Positions 10,063-20,228 are shown, numbered from the stretch's first letter. The stretch is 64,000 nucleotides of DNA from Arenimonas oryziterrae DSM 21050 = YC6267 (GCF_000420545.1 NZ_ATVD01000001.1:620001-684000), one strand, 5' to 3'. The notes: a model not told the origin generated them from the letters alone. A program made the numbers and translations.

Positions 10063-10977
10063 GTGAGTTCGCCGGCAAACCCGCGCCCCGATACCGACCT
10101 GCCCGCACCGGGCCCGACCCAGGGCCCGACGATCGGTCCGAGCGAGCGTCTGTCGGCGACGCTCGCCTTGTCGCTGATCGCGTTCGGCGTGGTGATCCTG
10201 GGCATCGGCTTCGCCCGCGAGGACGCCGCGCCGGTCGTCCCGACTCTCGACGTCATCCTGACCCAGACCACCACCCCCGAGCCGCCCAAGCAGGCCGACT
10301 TCATCGCCCAGGCCAACAACCAGGGCGGCGGCGACCGCGACAAAGCGATGCGCCCGCGCGACCCGCAGATGGGCCTGGACCCGAAACCGCAGCCCGGCGT
10401 CGCCCCACAGCCGATGACGGCGCAGGCGCCGCCGCCCGCTCCGGAACCCGAACAACGCATGCTGACCACCACCGTGCGCAGCGACCGTGCCGTGCCCCTG
10501 CCCGAAGAACAGCCCAACAGCCCGCCGGCCCCCTTGCCCACCGGCCGCGAACTCGTGCAGCGCAGCCTGGAACGCGCGCGCCTGGCCGCCGAGATGGAGC
10601 GCCAGCAGGAGCTCTATGCCAAGCGACCGAAGCGCAAGTTCATCTCGGCCAGCACGCAGCAGTACGAATACGCGGCCTACATGCGTGCCTGGGTGGAAAA
10701 GGTCGAGCGCGTGGGCAATCTCAACTGCCCCGCGAACGTCTGCACGCCCGGCCTGGTCGGCAGCCTGATCATGACGGTGGTCCTGCGCCCGGACGGCACG
10801 ATCGCCGAAATCACCATCACCACCCCCAGCGGCATCAAGGCGCTGGATCAGGCGGCGATCAAGGCGGTGCGACTGGCACAACCGTTCGCGCCGATCCCGA
10901 AGACCGCCGAGCGCGTCGACGAACTGTTCATCACGCGCACCTGGCTGCTCAATGACGGCAGCCTGGACACGAAGTAA
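10063..10977 (+). CDS. TonB-family energy transducer
   Basis: A 304-residue periplasm-spanning protein of TonB type, which passes energy from ExbB-ExbD to outer-membrane receptors. A short cytoplasmic tail is followed by one TM helix (~26-48), a Pro/Gln-rich stretch to ~180 and a TonB C-terminal domain with YMRAWVEKVERVGN, VVLRPDGTIAEITI and LDQAAIKAVRLAQPF. The GTG start is supported by GAGG overlapping the gshB stop, which suggests co-transcription. Unusual: a NCPANVC insertion with two cysteines (222, 227) early in the C-terminal domain. No exbB or exbD adjoins it, so its partner receptors cannot be told. Confidence 0.85.
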   Translation: MSSPANPRPDTDLPAPGPTQGPTIGPSERLSATLALSLIAFGVVILGIGFAREDAAPVVPTLDVILTQTTTPEPPKQADFIAQANNQGGGDRDKAMRPRDPQMGLDPKPQPGVAPQPMTAQAPPPAPEPEQRMLTTTVRSDRAVPLPEEQPNSPPAPLPTGRELVQRSLERARLAAEMERQQELYAKRPKRKFISASTQQYEYAAYMRAWVEKVERVGNLNCPANVCTPGLVGSLIMTVVLRPDGTIAEITITTPSGIKALDQAAIKAVRLAQPFAPIPKTAERVDELFITRTWLLNDGSLDTK

Positions 10978-10983
10978 CGCGGC

Positions 10984-11943
<960 letters not shown>

Positions 11944-11950
11944 GCCTGTC

Positions 11951-12406
11951 TCAGTCGGAAGCAAGGGGAATGCGGGAATCGGGTTCGATCAGCCAGCGCT
12001 CCAGGATCACCACGGCGGCGAGCGCATCGAGTTGCGCGGCCTGGCTGCGCCGGCGCTGGCCGCTCGCGCGCCCGGCGGCGAAACGCTGCGCGGCCTCGAT
12101 CGAGCTGGTGCGTTCGTCGACCTGTTCGACCGGCAAGCGGTAACGCTCGCCGAGCGTGCGCGCGAAGGCGCGTGCGCGTTTGCGGCTGGGCTGTTCGCCG
12201 CCGTCGAGCGTCGCGGGATCGCCGACCACCAGACGCTGCGGACGCCATTCGCGCACCCAGCGATCGAGCGCCGGCCAGTCGGGGCCGGCGTCGAGAACCT
12301 GCAGCACGCCGACTTCGCGCGCGCTCAGCGAAATGGTGTTGCCGACAGCGACACCGATGCGGCGCGCGCCCACGTCGAAGCCCAGCAAGGTCACGGCGTC
12401 CGTCAT
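11951..12406 (-). CDS. ruvX: RuvX/YqgF Holliday-junction-resolvase-like protein
   Basis: RNase H-fold protein of 151 residues, known in the family for 16S rRNA 5' processing and resolvase-like activity. The first acidic residue is in LLGFDVGARRIGVAVGN, followed by LVVGDP, VDERTSS and the C-terminal LDALAAVVILERW with a late Asp. The start overlaps the yqgE stop by 4 bases, so translation is probably coupled. The yqgE-ruvX-pyrB order is widely conserved in gammaproteobacteria. Confidence 0.93.
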   Translation of the reverse strand: MTDAVTLLGFDVGARRIGVAVGNTISLSAREVGVLQVLDAGPDWPALDRWVREWRPQRLVVGDPATLDGGEQPSRKRARAFARTLGERYRLPVEQVDERTSSIEAAQRFAAGRASGQRRRSQAAQLDALAAVVILERWLIEPDSRIPLASD

Positions 12407-12966
12407 GCGTGGCCCACGCCATCGGTGAGGAAGGACAGGTCCACGCCGATCGATCGCGCGGCAGCGCGCCAGCGATCTTCCAGGGGTGTGGAAAACAGGA
12501 TCGCCTGGTCGGCGGGCACGGCCAGCCAGGCATTTTCGGCGAGCTCTTCCTCGAGCTGACCGGCGGTCCAGCCGGCGTAGCCGAGCGTGATGAGGCTGCG
12601 TTCCGGACCTTCGCCGCGCGCCATCGCCGCGAGGATTTCGCGCGAGGTCGTGACCGCCAGGTTCTTGCCGAAGCGCAGGGTCGATCCCCAGTCGCGCGGA
12701 TCGTCGTGCAACACGAAACCGCGGTCGGTCTGCACCGGTCCGCCCATCAGCACCGGCAGGTCGCCGAGCGCGGGATTTTGCGTGGCGATGTCCATCTGCC
12801 GCAGCACTTCGCCAAGCCTGTAGTCGGACAGGCGGTTGACCAGCAAGCCCATCGCGCCGCTGTCGTCGTGCTGGCACAGCAGGGTGACGCCGCGAGCGAA
12901 ATTCGGATCGGCCAGCGAAGGCATCGCGATCAGAAAATGGTCGACGAGGTAGCGCGAGGCGTGCAT
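12403..12966 (-). CDS. yqgE: YqgE/AlgH family protein (DUF179)
   Basis: Conserved 187-residue cytosolic protein of unknown biochemical role (AlgH in Pseudomonas). Family marks are LIAMPSLADPNFARGV near the start, MGLLVNRL, LMGGPVQTDRGFVLH and LGYAGWTAGQLEEEL. First gene of the operon with ruvX and pyrB. A TAGAAT hexamer ends 6 bases before the ATG and no purine-rich ribosome site is evident apart from a weak GGCGGG, so the message may be leaderless. Confidence 0.92.
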   Translation of the reverse strand: MHASRYLVDHFLIAMPSLADPNFARGVTLLCQHDDSGAMGLLVNRLSDYRLGEVLRQMDIATQNPALGDLPVLMGGPVQTDRGFVLHDDPRDWGSTLRFGKNLAVTTSREILAAMARGEGPERSLITLGYAGWTAGQLEEELAENAWLAVPADQAILFSTPLEDRWRAAARSIGVDLSFLTDGVGHA

Positions 12967-13046
12967 CCCGCCATTCTACCGCGCCGCACCGGCCACGACC
13001 GGGGCCGGGCGCGCTAACATCCGGCCTCCTTGCTCCGGAGCCCACC

Positions 13047-14735
13047 ATGCGTCTTCGCCCCCTGTCCGCCCTGATTCCCGTCCTCATGCTCGGCCTGGCC
13101 GCCGGCTGCAACCGCGCGCCCGAGCCAGCCGCGACGCCGGCTGCCCCCGTGGTCGCGGCGCCGTCCTATGCGTCCGAGCATGCCAACGACTACGTCAGCG
13201 TGCCGCTGAAGGCCGATCTGTCGGCGTTCGATGAACAGGATCGGCAGATGATCGCCCTGCTCGTTCAGGCCAGCGAAGTCATGAACGACATCTATTGGCA
13301 GCAGAGCTGGGGCAACAAAGCCGAGCTGATGGCCAAGATCACCGATCCGCAAACCCGCGAACTGGCCGAAATCAACTTCGGCCCCTGGGATCGCCTCAAC
13401 GCCGACACGCCCTTCGTCGCCGGCATCGGTGCGCGGCCGCCGGGTGCGCAGTTCTATCCCGCCGACATGACCAAGGCCGAATTCGAGGCGGCCGCCCTGC
13501 CCGACAAGACCAGCTGGTACACCTTGCTGCGTCGCGACGCTGCCGGCCAGCTCGGCACCGTGCCTTTCCACGTGGCCTACGAGGCCGATCTGGCCAAGGC
13601 CGCCAGTCTGTTGCGCGGCGCCGCCAAGCTCAGCCGCGACGAAAGCTTCGGAAACTACCTGCGCATGCGCGCCGACGCGCTCGGTACCGACGACTTCCAG
13701 CCCAGCGACCTGGCCTGGATGGACATGAAAACCAATCCGGTCGATATCGTGATCGGCCCGATCGAGACCTACGAAGACCAGGTGTTCGGCTACAAGGCGA
13801 GCTACGAAGGCCTGGTGCTGATCAAGGACAAGGCCTGGAGCGAGCGCCTGGCGCGCTTCGCGAAATTCCTGCCCGAACTGCAGCGCGGCTTGCCGGTCGA
13901 CGCGAAGTACAAGGCGGAAACGCCCGGTTCGGCCGCCGATCTCAACGCCTACAGCGCGATCTACTACGGCGGCAACGCCAACGTCGGCGCCAAGACCATC
14001 GCGATCAACCTGCCCAACGACGAGCAGGTGCAGCTCAAAAAGGGCACGCGCCGCCTGCAGCTGGAAAACGTCATCCACGCGAAGTTCGATCACATCCTGC
14101 TGCCGATCGCCAAGGTGCTGGTCGCCGAGGACCAGGTGAAAAACGTCACCTTCGACGCGTTCTTCGAAGACACGATGTTCCATGAAGTCGCGCATGGCCT
14201 GGGCATCAAGAACACGCTCGACGGCAAGGGCACGGTCAGCGATGCACTCAAGGAATATTCGTCGAGCTTCGAGGAAGGCAAGGCAGACATCCTCGGCCTG
14301 TACCTGATCACGCAACTGGCCGAGAAGGGCGAGCTCGACAAGAGCAAGCTCATGGACAGCTACGTCACCTTCATGGCCGGCATCCTGCGTTCGGTGCGCT
14401 TCGGCGCGTCCGACGCGCACGCGAAGGCGAACATGCTGCGCTTCAACTTCTTCCAGCAGCAGGGCGCGTTCACCCGTGATCCGGCCACCGGTCGCTATCG
14501 CGTGGAGTTCGACAAGATGACGGCGGCGATGAATGCGCTGTCGGCGAAACTGCTGACCGTGCAGGGCGACGGCGACTATGCAACCGCCAAGCGGATGACC
14601 GACACGATGGGCGTGGTCTCGCCCGAACTCGCGGCCGACCTCAAGCGCCTGGACACCGCGCATATCCCGGTCGACGTGCGCTTCGAGCAGGGCCTGGGCG
14701 TGCTCGGACTGACGGCTCCGCCCGCCGCCCACTGA
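13047..14735 (+). CDS. DPP III-like (M49-type) zinc peptidase, lipoprotein
   Basis: A 562-residue exported protein. The signal peptide ends in LAAGC, a lipobox with Cys24 to be lipidated. The zinc site is HEVAH at 379-383 and EEGKAD at 409-414, matching the HEXXH...EE..A(D/E) arrangement of dipeptidyl peptidase III-like proteins. Classical M49 enzymes have one more residue in the motif (HEXXXH); plant-type DPP III-like proteins also use HEXXH. It probably trims peptides in the periplasm or on the membrane, which is inferred. Monocistronic, with a GGAG ribosome site and a hairpin terminator downstream at 14760. Confidence 0.82.
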   Translation: MRLRPLSALIPVLMLGLAAGCNRAPEPAATPAAPVVAAPSYASEHANDYVSVPLKADLSAFDEQDRQMIALLVQASEVMNDIYWQQSWGNKAELMAKITDPQTRELAEINFGPWDRLNADTPFVAGIGARPPGAQFYPADMTKAEFEAAALPDKTSWYTLLRRDAAGQLGTVPFHVAYEADLAKAASLLRGAAKLSRDESFGNYLRMRADALGTDDFQPSDLAWMDMKTNPVDIVIGPIETYEDQVFGYKASYEGLVLIKDKAWSERLARFAKFLPELQRGLPVDAKYKAETPGSAADLNAYSAIYYGGNANVGAKTIAINLPNDEQVQLKKGTRRLQLENVIHAKFDHILLPIAKVLVAEDQVKNVTFDAFFEDTMFHEVAHGLGIKNTLDGKGTVSDALKEYSSSFEEGKADILGLYLITQLAEKGELDKSKLMDSYVTFMAGILRSVRFGASDAHAKANMLRFNFFQQQGAFTRDPATGRYRVEFDKMTAAMNALSAKLLTVQGDGDYATAKRMTDTMGVVSPELAADLKRLDTAHIPVDVRFEQGLGVLGLTAPPAAH

Positions 14736-14759
14736 CCTTCCTCGGGATCGGGCAAAGAA

Positions 14760-14785
14760 AAAGGCCGGCTGCGAAGCCGGCCTTT
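14760..14785. terminator. Bidirectional rho-independent terminator
   Basis: AAAGGCCGGCT-GCGA-AGCCGGCCTTT forms an 11-base-pair stem with A and T flanks. It serves the convergent peptidase (+) and beta-barrel (-) genes. Confidence 0.85.
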
Positions 14786-14807
14786 CTCGTTGTGCCGCGT
14801 CGCGGGA

Positions 14808-15566
14808 TCAGAAGTGGTAGTTCAGACCGATGCGGAACGCGTTGTACTCGGTGTCGCGGGTGAAGGTTTCGGTTGCGCCCATCGAGGTGCCGGTGCGATC
14901 GGCGAGACCGTAGCTGAAGTCACCGAGGTTCGCGCGGACGTACTCGAACTTCGCCGACCAGCGCGGGTTGAAGCGATGCTCGACGCCCACGCCCCAGGTG
15001 AAACCATTGACCGTCTTTTCCGCTTCGCCGTATTTGGAATAGTTCGAGATCGGAATGAACAGGTCGGTCTGGCTCTTGACCTTCAGGTAGCTGACGCCGG
15101 CGGTCGCGTACAGCAGGGTCTTGTTGTCGTTGACCGTGAAGCCGATGCGCGGACGCAGGCTGTAGGACGCGCCGGTATCGAACGCGTGGGTCGCCTGCAG
15201 CTGCGCCGGCGCCGTCGTCATCTGCACGGGGCCGACGCGGTCGAGCGCGTTTACGTTGGTCGTGCCGTAGTCGAGCTCGATGCCGACCACGACGCGGTCG
15301 AACTGGTGGTTGTAACCGCCCTGGATACCGCCCTGGAAACCGTTGCCGTCCTGGTCGATGGACCAGATGCGCACGAGTTCGGCGCGGTTGCCGTCGTAGG
15401 TCGGCTGCAGCCAGGTGCCGCCCAAGGTCGGTTCGCTGGTGGAGTCGACATTGCCGCGGCCGACGTTGGCGCCCAGGTACCAGCCCGTCCAGCTCGAATC
15501 ATCGGCAGCGAAGGCGGAAGACGACAGCAAGGCCAGGGCAACGGAAGCAAGAATTTTATGACGCAT
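14808..15566 (-). CDS. Outer-membrane beta-barrel protein
   Basis: A 252-residue protein with signal peptide (cleavage after AFA, about residue 21), alternating beta strands such as WTGWYLGANVGRG, FQGGIQGGYNHQF and WSAKFEYVRANLGDFSYG, and a C-terminal Phe (NYHF) used by the Bam complex. It resembles the small 8-stranded porin/OmpA-like barrels of the outer membrane beta-barrel superfamily. Its substrate, if any, is unknown. ATG 15566 follows GAGGAA. Downstream of pilU in the same direction but separated by a terminator, so it is its own unit; a dyad lies in its leader region at 15632-15649. Confidence 0.85.
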   Translation of the reverse strand: MRHKILASVALALLSSSAFAADDSSWTGWYLGANVGRGNVDSTSEPTLGGTWLQPTYDGNRAELVRIWSIDQDGNGFQGGIQGGYNHQFDRVVVGIELDYGTTNVNALDRVGPVQMTTAPAQLQATHAFDTGASYSLRPRIGFTVNDNKTLLYATAGVSYLKVKSQTDLFIPISNYSKYGEAEKTVNGFTWGVGVEHRFNPRWSAKFEYVRANLGDFSYGLADRTGTSMGATETFTRDTEYNAFRIGLNYHF

Positions 15567-15631
15567 GAGAATTCCTCAATGGATAGGACGCCCGAGCATC
15601 GAATCGATTTCACTGCGCTTCGTGTCGGGGC

Positions 15632-15649
15632 AATGTCAGAAACGACATT
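15632..15649. promoter_or_regulatory. Possible operator dyad upstream of the beta-barrel gene
   Basis: AATGTC-N6-GACATT, an exact 6-base inverted repeat, lies about 66 bases upstream of ATG 15566. It could bind a dimeric regulator; I do not recognise the site. Confidence 0.3.
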
Positions 15650-15721
15650 CTTCGCCGCGTGGGGACACGCTTCGTCGTTCGCACCGAATCGCCAGAAAAC
15701 AGGCAAAAGTCGCACAAACGA

Positions 15722-15744
15722 AAGGCCGGGCTAAGCCCGGCCTT
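15722..15744 (-). terminator. Terminator after pilU
   Basis: AAGGCCGGGC-TAA-GCCCGGCCTT, a 10-base-pair stem followed on the minus strand by a T-rich run, ends the pilU transcript. Confidence 0.8.
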
Positions 15745-15771
15745 CGTTGATCGTCGAGATACTGTTTCCGT

Positions 15772-16902
15772 TCAGCGTACTTCGGAAATCTCCACGCCAT
15801 CCATGCCCTGCGACAGGCTGCGGGCATCGCCGCCTTGGGCGAGCTTGATCTTCAGGCGCACTTCGTTGGCCGAGTCGGCGTAACGCAGCGCATCTTCGTA
15901 GCTGATCTCGCCGGCCTGATAGAGCTCGAACAAGGCCTGGTCGAAAGTCTTCATGCCCAGGTTGGTCGATTCCTTCATGACCTCCTTGATCTTGTGGATC
16001 TCGCCGTCGCGGATGTAGTCCTGCACCAGCGGCGTGCCCAGCAGGATTTCCATCGCCACGCGGCGCGCCTTGCCATCCGGCGTCGGAATGAGCTGCTGCG
16101 CGACGATGCCCTTGAGGTTCATCGACAAGTCCATCAGCAGCTGGCTGCGGCGGTCTTCCGGGAAGAAGTTGATCATGCGGTCCAGCGCCTGGTTGGCGTT
16201 GTTGGCATGCAGGGTGCAAAGCACCAGGTGACCGGTTTCGGCGAACGCGATCGCGTGGTCCATGCCCTCGCGGGTACGGATTTCGCCGATCATGATCACG
16301 TCGGGGGCCTGGCGCAGCGTGTTCTTCAGCGCCGCTTCCCAGCTGTCGGTATCGATGCCGACTTCGCGCTGGGTGATGATGCAGCCCTCGTGCTTGTGCA
16401 CGAACTCGATCGGGTCCTCGATCGTGATGATGTGGCCCGAGGAATTCATGTTGCGGTAGCCGATCATCGCCGCGAGCGAGGTCGACTTGCCCGTGCCGGT
16501 CGCGCCGACGAACAGGATGATGCCGCGCTTGGTCATCGCCAGCGTCTTGATGATCGCCGGCAGGCTGAGCTCTTCCACGGTCGGGATGCGCGTCTCGATG
16601 CGACGCAGCACCATGCCGACCTGGTTGCGCTGGTAGAAGCAGCTGACGCGGAAACGGCCGACGCCCGAAACGCCGATGGCGAAGTTGCACTCGTGCGTTT
16701 TTTCGAACTCCTCGCGCTGCGAGGGGCTCATGACGTTCAGCACCAGATCGCGGCTTTGCTGCGGCGTCAGTGGATTCTGGGTGATCGGCGACAGCTTGCC
16801 GTTGACCTTCATGGAAGGCGGAACGCCCGCCGTGACGAACAGGTCGGACGCCTTCTTGTGCGCCATCAGCTTCAGAAACGAGGTGAAGTCGATGCTGCTC
16901 AT
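15772..16902 (-). CDS. pilU: PilU, accessory pilus retraction ATPase
   Basis: Hexameric ATPase that works with PilT to depolymerise type IV pili at the inner-membrane base. 376 residues. The Walker A is GATGTGKST, the Asp box is in TIEDPIEFVHKHEGC, the Walker B in VIMIGEIRTREGM and the His box in GHLVLCTLHANNANQ. The longer C-terminal tail (ARSLSQGMDG) and the MSSIDFTSFLKLMAHKKASD start identify PilU rather than PilT. It lies 74 bases after pilT in the same direction; GGGAG precedes the ATG. Confidence 0.96.
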   Translation of the reverse strand: MSSIDFTSFLKLMAHKKASDLFVTAGVPPSMKVNGKLSPITQNPLTPQQSRDLVLNVMSPSQREEFEKTHECNFAIGVSGVGRFRVSCFYQRNQVGMVLRRIETRIPTVEELSLPAIIKTLAMTKRGIILFVGATGTGKSTSLAAMIGYRNMNSSGHIITIEDPIEFVHKHEGCIITQREVGIDTDSWEAALKNTLRQAPDVIMIGEIRTREGMDHAIAFAETGHLVLCTLHANNANQALDRMINFFPEDRRSQLLMDLSMNLKGIVAQQLIPTPDGKARRVAMEILLGTPLVQDYIRDGEIHKIKEVMKESTNLGMKTFDQALFELYQAGEISYEDALRYADSANEVRLKIKLAQGGDARSLSQGMDGVEISEVR

Positions 16903-16976
16903 CCGTGAAATCTCCCGAAAACCCTAGTATTCGCCCGCCATCGTGCACCTTTCCAAGGCCGGCGGGCAAGCATGGA

Positions 16977-18014
16977 TCAATCGAACAGGCGCTTGTCCTT
17001 GGAGTATTCCCGGGCCTGCTGCTTGGTGACGAGGCCGCGCTTGACGATATCCTGCAGATTCTGGTCCAGGGTCTGCATGCCGTATTGCTGGCCGGTCTGG
17101 ATCGAGGAATACATCTGCGCGACCTTGTCCTCGCGGATCAGGTTACGGATCGCGGGAATGCCGACCATGATCTCGTGGGCCGCCATGCGGCCGCCGCCGA
17201 CCTTCTTGAGCAGCGACTGCGAAACGACCGCGCGCAGGGACTCCGACAGCATCGAGCGCACCATCGGCTTCTCGCCCGCGGGGAACACGTCGATGATGCG
17301 GTCGATGGTCTTGGCCGCCGAGCTCGTGTGCAGGGTGCCGAACACGAGATGGCCCGTTTCCGCGGCGGTCAGCGCCAGACGGATGGTTTCCAGGTCGCGC
17401 AGCTCGCCGACCAGGATGTAGTCGGGGTCTTCGCGCAGCGCCGAACGCAGGGCCTCGTTGAAGCCGTGGGTGTCGCGGTGCACTTCGCGCTGGTTGATCA
17501 GGCACTTCTGCGAGGTGTGCACGAACTCGATCGGGTCCTCGACGGTGAGGATGTGGCCGAATTCGTTCTTGTTCACATGGTCGACCATCGCCGCGAGCGT
17601 GGTGGACTTGCCCGAACCGGTCGGGCCGGTCACCAGGATCAGGCCCTGCGGCTGCTCGATGAGCTCCTGGAAGATCTTCGGGCACTGCAGTTCCTCGAGG
17701 CTGAGGATCTGGCTGGGAATGGTACGGAACACGGCGCCGGCGCCGCGGTTCTGGTTGAAGGCATTGACGCGGAAACGCGCCAGGCCGGGAATTTCGAAGC
17801 TGAAGTCGACCTCGAGGAATTCTTCGTAGTCGCGGCGCTGCTTGTCCGACATGATGTCGTAGACCAGCGAGTGCACCTGCTTGTGATCGAGCGCCGGGAT
17901 GTTGATGCGGCGAACGTCGCCGTCGACACGGATCATCGGCGGCAGGCCGGCCGAGAGGTGCAGGTCGGATGCCTTGTTCTTGACCGAAAACGCCAACAGT
18001 TCTGCGATATCCAT
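16977..18014 (-). CDS. pilT: PilT, type IV pilus retraction ATPase
   Basis: Motor that retracts the pilus and gives twitching force. 345 residues, the standard PilT length. MDIAELLAFSVKNKASDLHLS is the family start; Walker A GPTGSGKSTT, Asp box TVEDPIEFVHTSQKC, Walker B ILVGELRDLETIR and the retraction motif AIRNLIREDKVAQ are all visible. ATG 18014 has GGGGGAGAG upstream. It forms a pair with pilU and is divergent from yggS, a common arrangement in gammaproteobacteria. Confidence 0.97.
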   Translation of the reverse strand: MDIAELLAFSVKNKASDLHLSAGLPPMIRVDGDVRRINIPALDHKQVHSLVYDIMSDKQRRDYEEFLEVDFSFEIPGLARFRVNAFNQNRGAGAVFRTIPSQILSLEELQCPKIFQELIEQPQGLILVTGPTGSGKSTTLAAMVDHVNKNEFGHILTVEDPIEFVHTSQKCLINQREVHRDTHGFNEALRSALREDPDYILVGELRDLETIRLALTAAETGHLVFGTLHTSSAAKTIDRIIDVFPAGEKPMVRSMLSESLRAVVSQSLLKKVGGGRMAAHEIMVGIPAIRNLIREDKVAQMYSSIQTGQQYGMQTLDQNLQDIVKRGLVTKQQAREYSKDKRLFD

Positions 18015-18103
18015 GTCTTCTCTCCCCCTGGTGCGCGCAACGGTAGGCGCGCGCGGCCTCTCGGGGCAGTATAGCGCTCCCGTCGAGGTCAACAATCCCG
18101 GCC

Positions 18104-18781
18104 ATGAATCCCCAAAGCCAGGCCTTAACAGCCGTCTTGCAGACCCTTGAGAACGCATCCCGGTTGAACCGACGGCCACCGGCACGTCTGCTGGCGGTGT
18201 CCAAGACCAAACCGGCCGAGGCGGTCGCCGCACTGGCGACGCTGGGGCAGCGCGCTTTCGGCGAAAACTACGTGCTTGAAGGCGTCGCCAAGGCCCAGGC
18301 GCTCGCCGCATTGGGACTGGAGTGGCATCTGATCGGTCATCTGCAGTCGAACAAGTGCCGGGAAGCGGCGGAAACCTTCGACTGGGTGCAATCGCTGGAC
18401 CGGGAGAAGCTGATCGCGCCGCTGAACCGCTTTCGCCCCGAATCGCGCCCCAGACTGAACGTATTAATTCAGGTGAATGTGGATGGCGAAGCGAGCAAAT
18501 CCGGCTGCGAACCCGCCGATGTCGCCGCACTCGCCGATGCCGTGGCCGCCGCGCCGCGACTCCAGTTGCGCGGCGTCATGGCGATTCCGGAGCCGAGTCC
18601 GGATTTCGGCCGCCGCCGCGACGCTTTTCAGCGTGTGCGAGCGATCTACGAGGCGATGCGCACGCAGCATCCTGGCGTCGACACGCTCTCGATGGGCATG
18701 AGCGAGGACTACCTGCTGGCGGTCGAGGAAGGCGCGACGATGGTGCGGGTGGGTTCGCTGCTGTTCGGAAAACGCGGCTGA
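18104..18781 (+). CDS. yggS: YggS/PLPBP pyridoxal phosphate homeostasis protein
   Basis: Small TIM-barrel protein (225 residues) that binds pyridoxal 5'-phosphate without known catalysis and balances vitamin B6 and amino acid pools. The PLP-binding Lys is in LLAVSKTKPAEA; FGENYV, WHLIGHLQSNK and LSMGMSEDY are family marks, the last binding phosphate. It is divergent from pilT and 69 bases before proC, the usual neighbour. A TATAGC hexamer near 18069 may be its -10. Confidence 0.95.
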   Translation: MNPQSQALTAVLQTLENASRLNRRPPARLLAVSKTKPAEAVAALATLGQRAFGENYVLEGVAKAQALAALGLEWHLIGHLQSNKCREAAETFDWVQSLDREKLIAPLNRFRPESRPRLNVLIQVNVDGEASKSGCEPADVAALADAVAAAPRLQLRGVMAIPEPSPDFGRRRDAFQRVRAIYEAMRTQHPGVDTLSMGMSEDYLLAVEEGATMVRVGSLLFGKRG

Positions 18782-18850
18782 CGAGGCCGCCATCCGCCTC
18801 TCCGGAACGGGGCGCTATCATCGCTCCTCCGACCCCGCGCGAATTCCGCC

Positions 18851-19693
18851 ATGACCTCTTCCGACGCTCGTCCCGCCTCGCCCCGCATCGCCTTCATCGG
18901 CGGCGGCAACATGGCGCGCAGCCTGATCGGCGGCCTGGTCGCTCGCGGGCAGGCGGCGGACACGATCCAGGTGTCCGAACCCGCCGAGGCCTTGCGCGAG
19001 GCGCTCGCCCGCGACTTCGGCGTGCGCACGCATACCGACAACGCGCAGGCAGGCGCGGAAGCGACCATCTGGGTGTTCGCGGTCAAGCCGCAGGTGTTGA
19101 AGTCGGTCTGTGAGGCCTTGGCGCCGTTGGCGCAGGAACGGCGCCCGCTGATCGTCTCGATCGCTGCGGGCATCACCGGCGCGCAGCTGTCGCGCTGGCT
19201 CGGCGGCGGGGTCGCGGTGGTGCGCACGATGCCCAACACGCCCGCCCTGCTCGGTGCCGGTGCAACCGGCCTGTATGCGAACGCCGAGGTCTCTCCGGCG
19301 CAACGCGACCAGGCCGACGCCTTGCTGCAGGCGACCGGACTCACGGTCTGGATCGACAGCGAGGCCCAGATGGATGCCGTGACCGCCCTGTCGGGCAGCG
19401 GTCCGGCCTACATCTTTCTGCTCGCCGAAGCGATGCAGGCAGCCGGCCAGGCGCAGGGCCTGCCGGAAGACGCGGCGCGGCGGCTGGCCTTGCAGACGAT
19501 TTTCGGCGCGGCCCGCATGCTCACCGAATCGGGCGAACCAGCCGATGTGCTGCGCCAGCGCGTGACCTCGCCCGGCGGCACCACCCAGGCAGCGCTGGAA
19601 AGTTTTGAGGCCGGCGGATTCCGGCAACTGGTCGACACGGCGATCGCAGCCGCGACGCGCCGCGGCCGCGAGCTGTCCGCCGCCAACGACTGA
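18851..19693 (+). CDS. proC: Pyrroline-5-carboxylate reductase
   Basis: Last step of proline synthesis, NAD(P)H-dependent, cytosolic. The 280-residue chain has the dinucleotide loop FIGGGNMARSLIGGL, the VKPQ segment, RTMPNTPALLGAGATG and the active-site LSGSGPAYIFLLAEAM. The C-terminal dimer domain carries VTSPGGTTQAAL. It follows yggS and precedes a DUF4426 gene. The window also carries putA, the enzyme for the opposite, catabolic direction. Confidence 0.96.
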   Translation: MTSSDARPASPRIAFIGGGNMARSLIGGLVARGQAADTIQVSEPAEALREALARDFGVRTHTDNAQAGAEATIWVFAVKPQVLKSVCEALAPLAQERRPLIVSIAAGITGAQLSRWLGGGVAVVRTMPNTPALLGAGATGLYANAEVSPAQRDQADALLQATGLTVWIDSEAQMDAVTALSGSGPAYIFLLAEAMQAAGQAQGLPEDAARRLALQTIFGAARMLTESGEPADVLRQRVTSPGGTTQAALESFEAGGFRQLVDTAIAAATRRGRELSAAND

Positions 19694-19787
19694 GCGCATC
19701 GCGGGCCCGACACCGTACGGATGACAGCCGCCCGACGCGGCGCGATGATGCGTTTCCGCTCCGTCGTCCGCTTCCAGGAGGTTCGCC

Positions 19788-20228
19788 ATGCGCACCGTCC
19801 GTTTGTTCCTGATCCTGCTCGTCGCGCTGCTTGGTCTGCCCACGCTGGCCGGGGCGCAATCGGTGAGTTCGGGCGACATCACCGTGCATTACAGCGCCAT
19901 CCCGACGACCACGCTGACGCCGGCGGTCGCGCGGCAGTACGGCATCACCCGGTCGGCGAGCCGTGCACTGGTCAACATCGCCGTACGCAAGGGCAAGCCC
20001 GGAGCTGACGTCGCCGTGCCCTCGCGGGTGACCGCGACCGTCACCAACCTCAATGGCCAGCGCCAGGAAATGACGCTGCGCGAGGTCAAGGAAGGTGATG
20101 CGGTCTATTACCTGGGTGAAACCCGGATCAACGGCAACGAGACGCTGACGTTCGAGATCGAGGTGCGCCCGCAAGGTCGCAGCGAACCGATCCGGGCCAG
20201 CTTCCGTCAGGAGTTCTTCGTCCATTGA
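19788..20228 (+). CDS. DUF4426 family exported protein
   Basis: Periplasmic protein of 146 residues with signal peptide to about residue 23 (LAGA-QS). The mature part begins with [25 protein letters not shown], the signature of DUF4426, and looks all-beta. Function unknown. In Pseudomonas a homologue sits near the proC and met genes, so the location is conserved although yggT is missing here. An AGGAGG site lies 5 bases before the ATG. Its stop overlaps the next start. Confidence 0.85.
   Translation: MRTVRLFLILLVALLGLPTLAGAQSVSSGDITVHYSAIPTTTLTPAVARQYGITRSASRALVNIAVRKGKPGADVAVPSRVTATVTNLNGQRQEMTLREVKEGDAVYYLGETRINGNETLTFEIEVRPQGRSEPIRASFRQEFFVH

Noticed and set aside
11944-11964. Longer pyrB start at TTG 11964
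   Set aside because: It would overlap ruvX and has no family support; ATG 11943 fits better.
13014-14732. A 572-codon minus-strand frame opposite the DPP III-like gene
   Set aside because: The sense frame has a lipobox, HEVAH and EEGKAD; the antisense frame has nothing recognisable.
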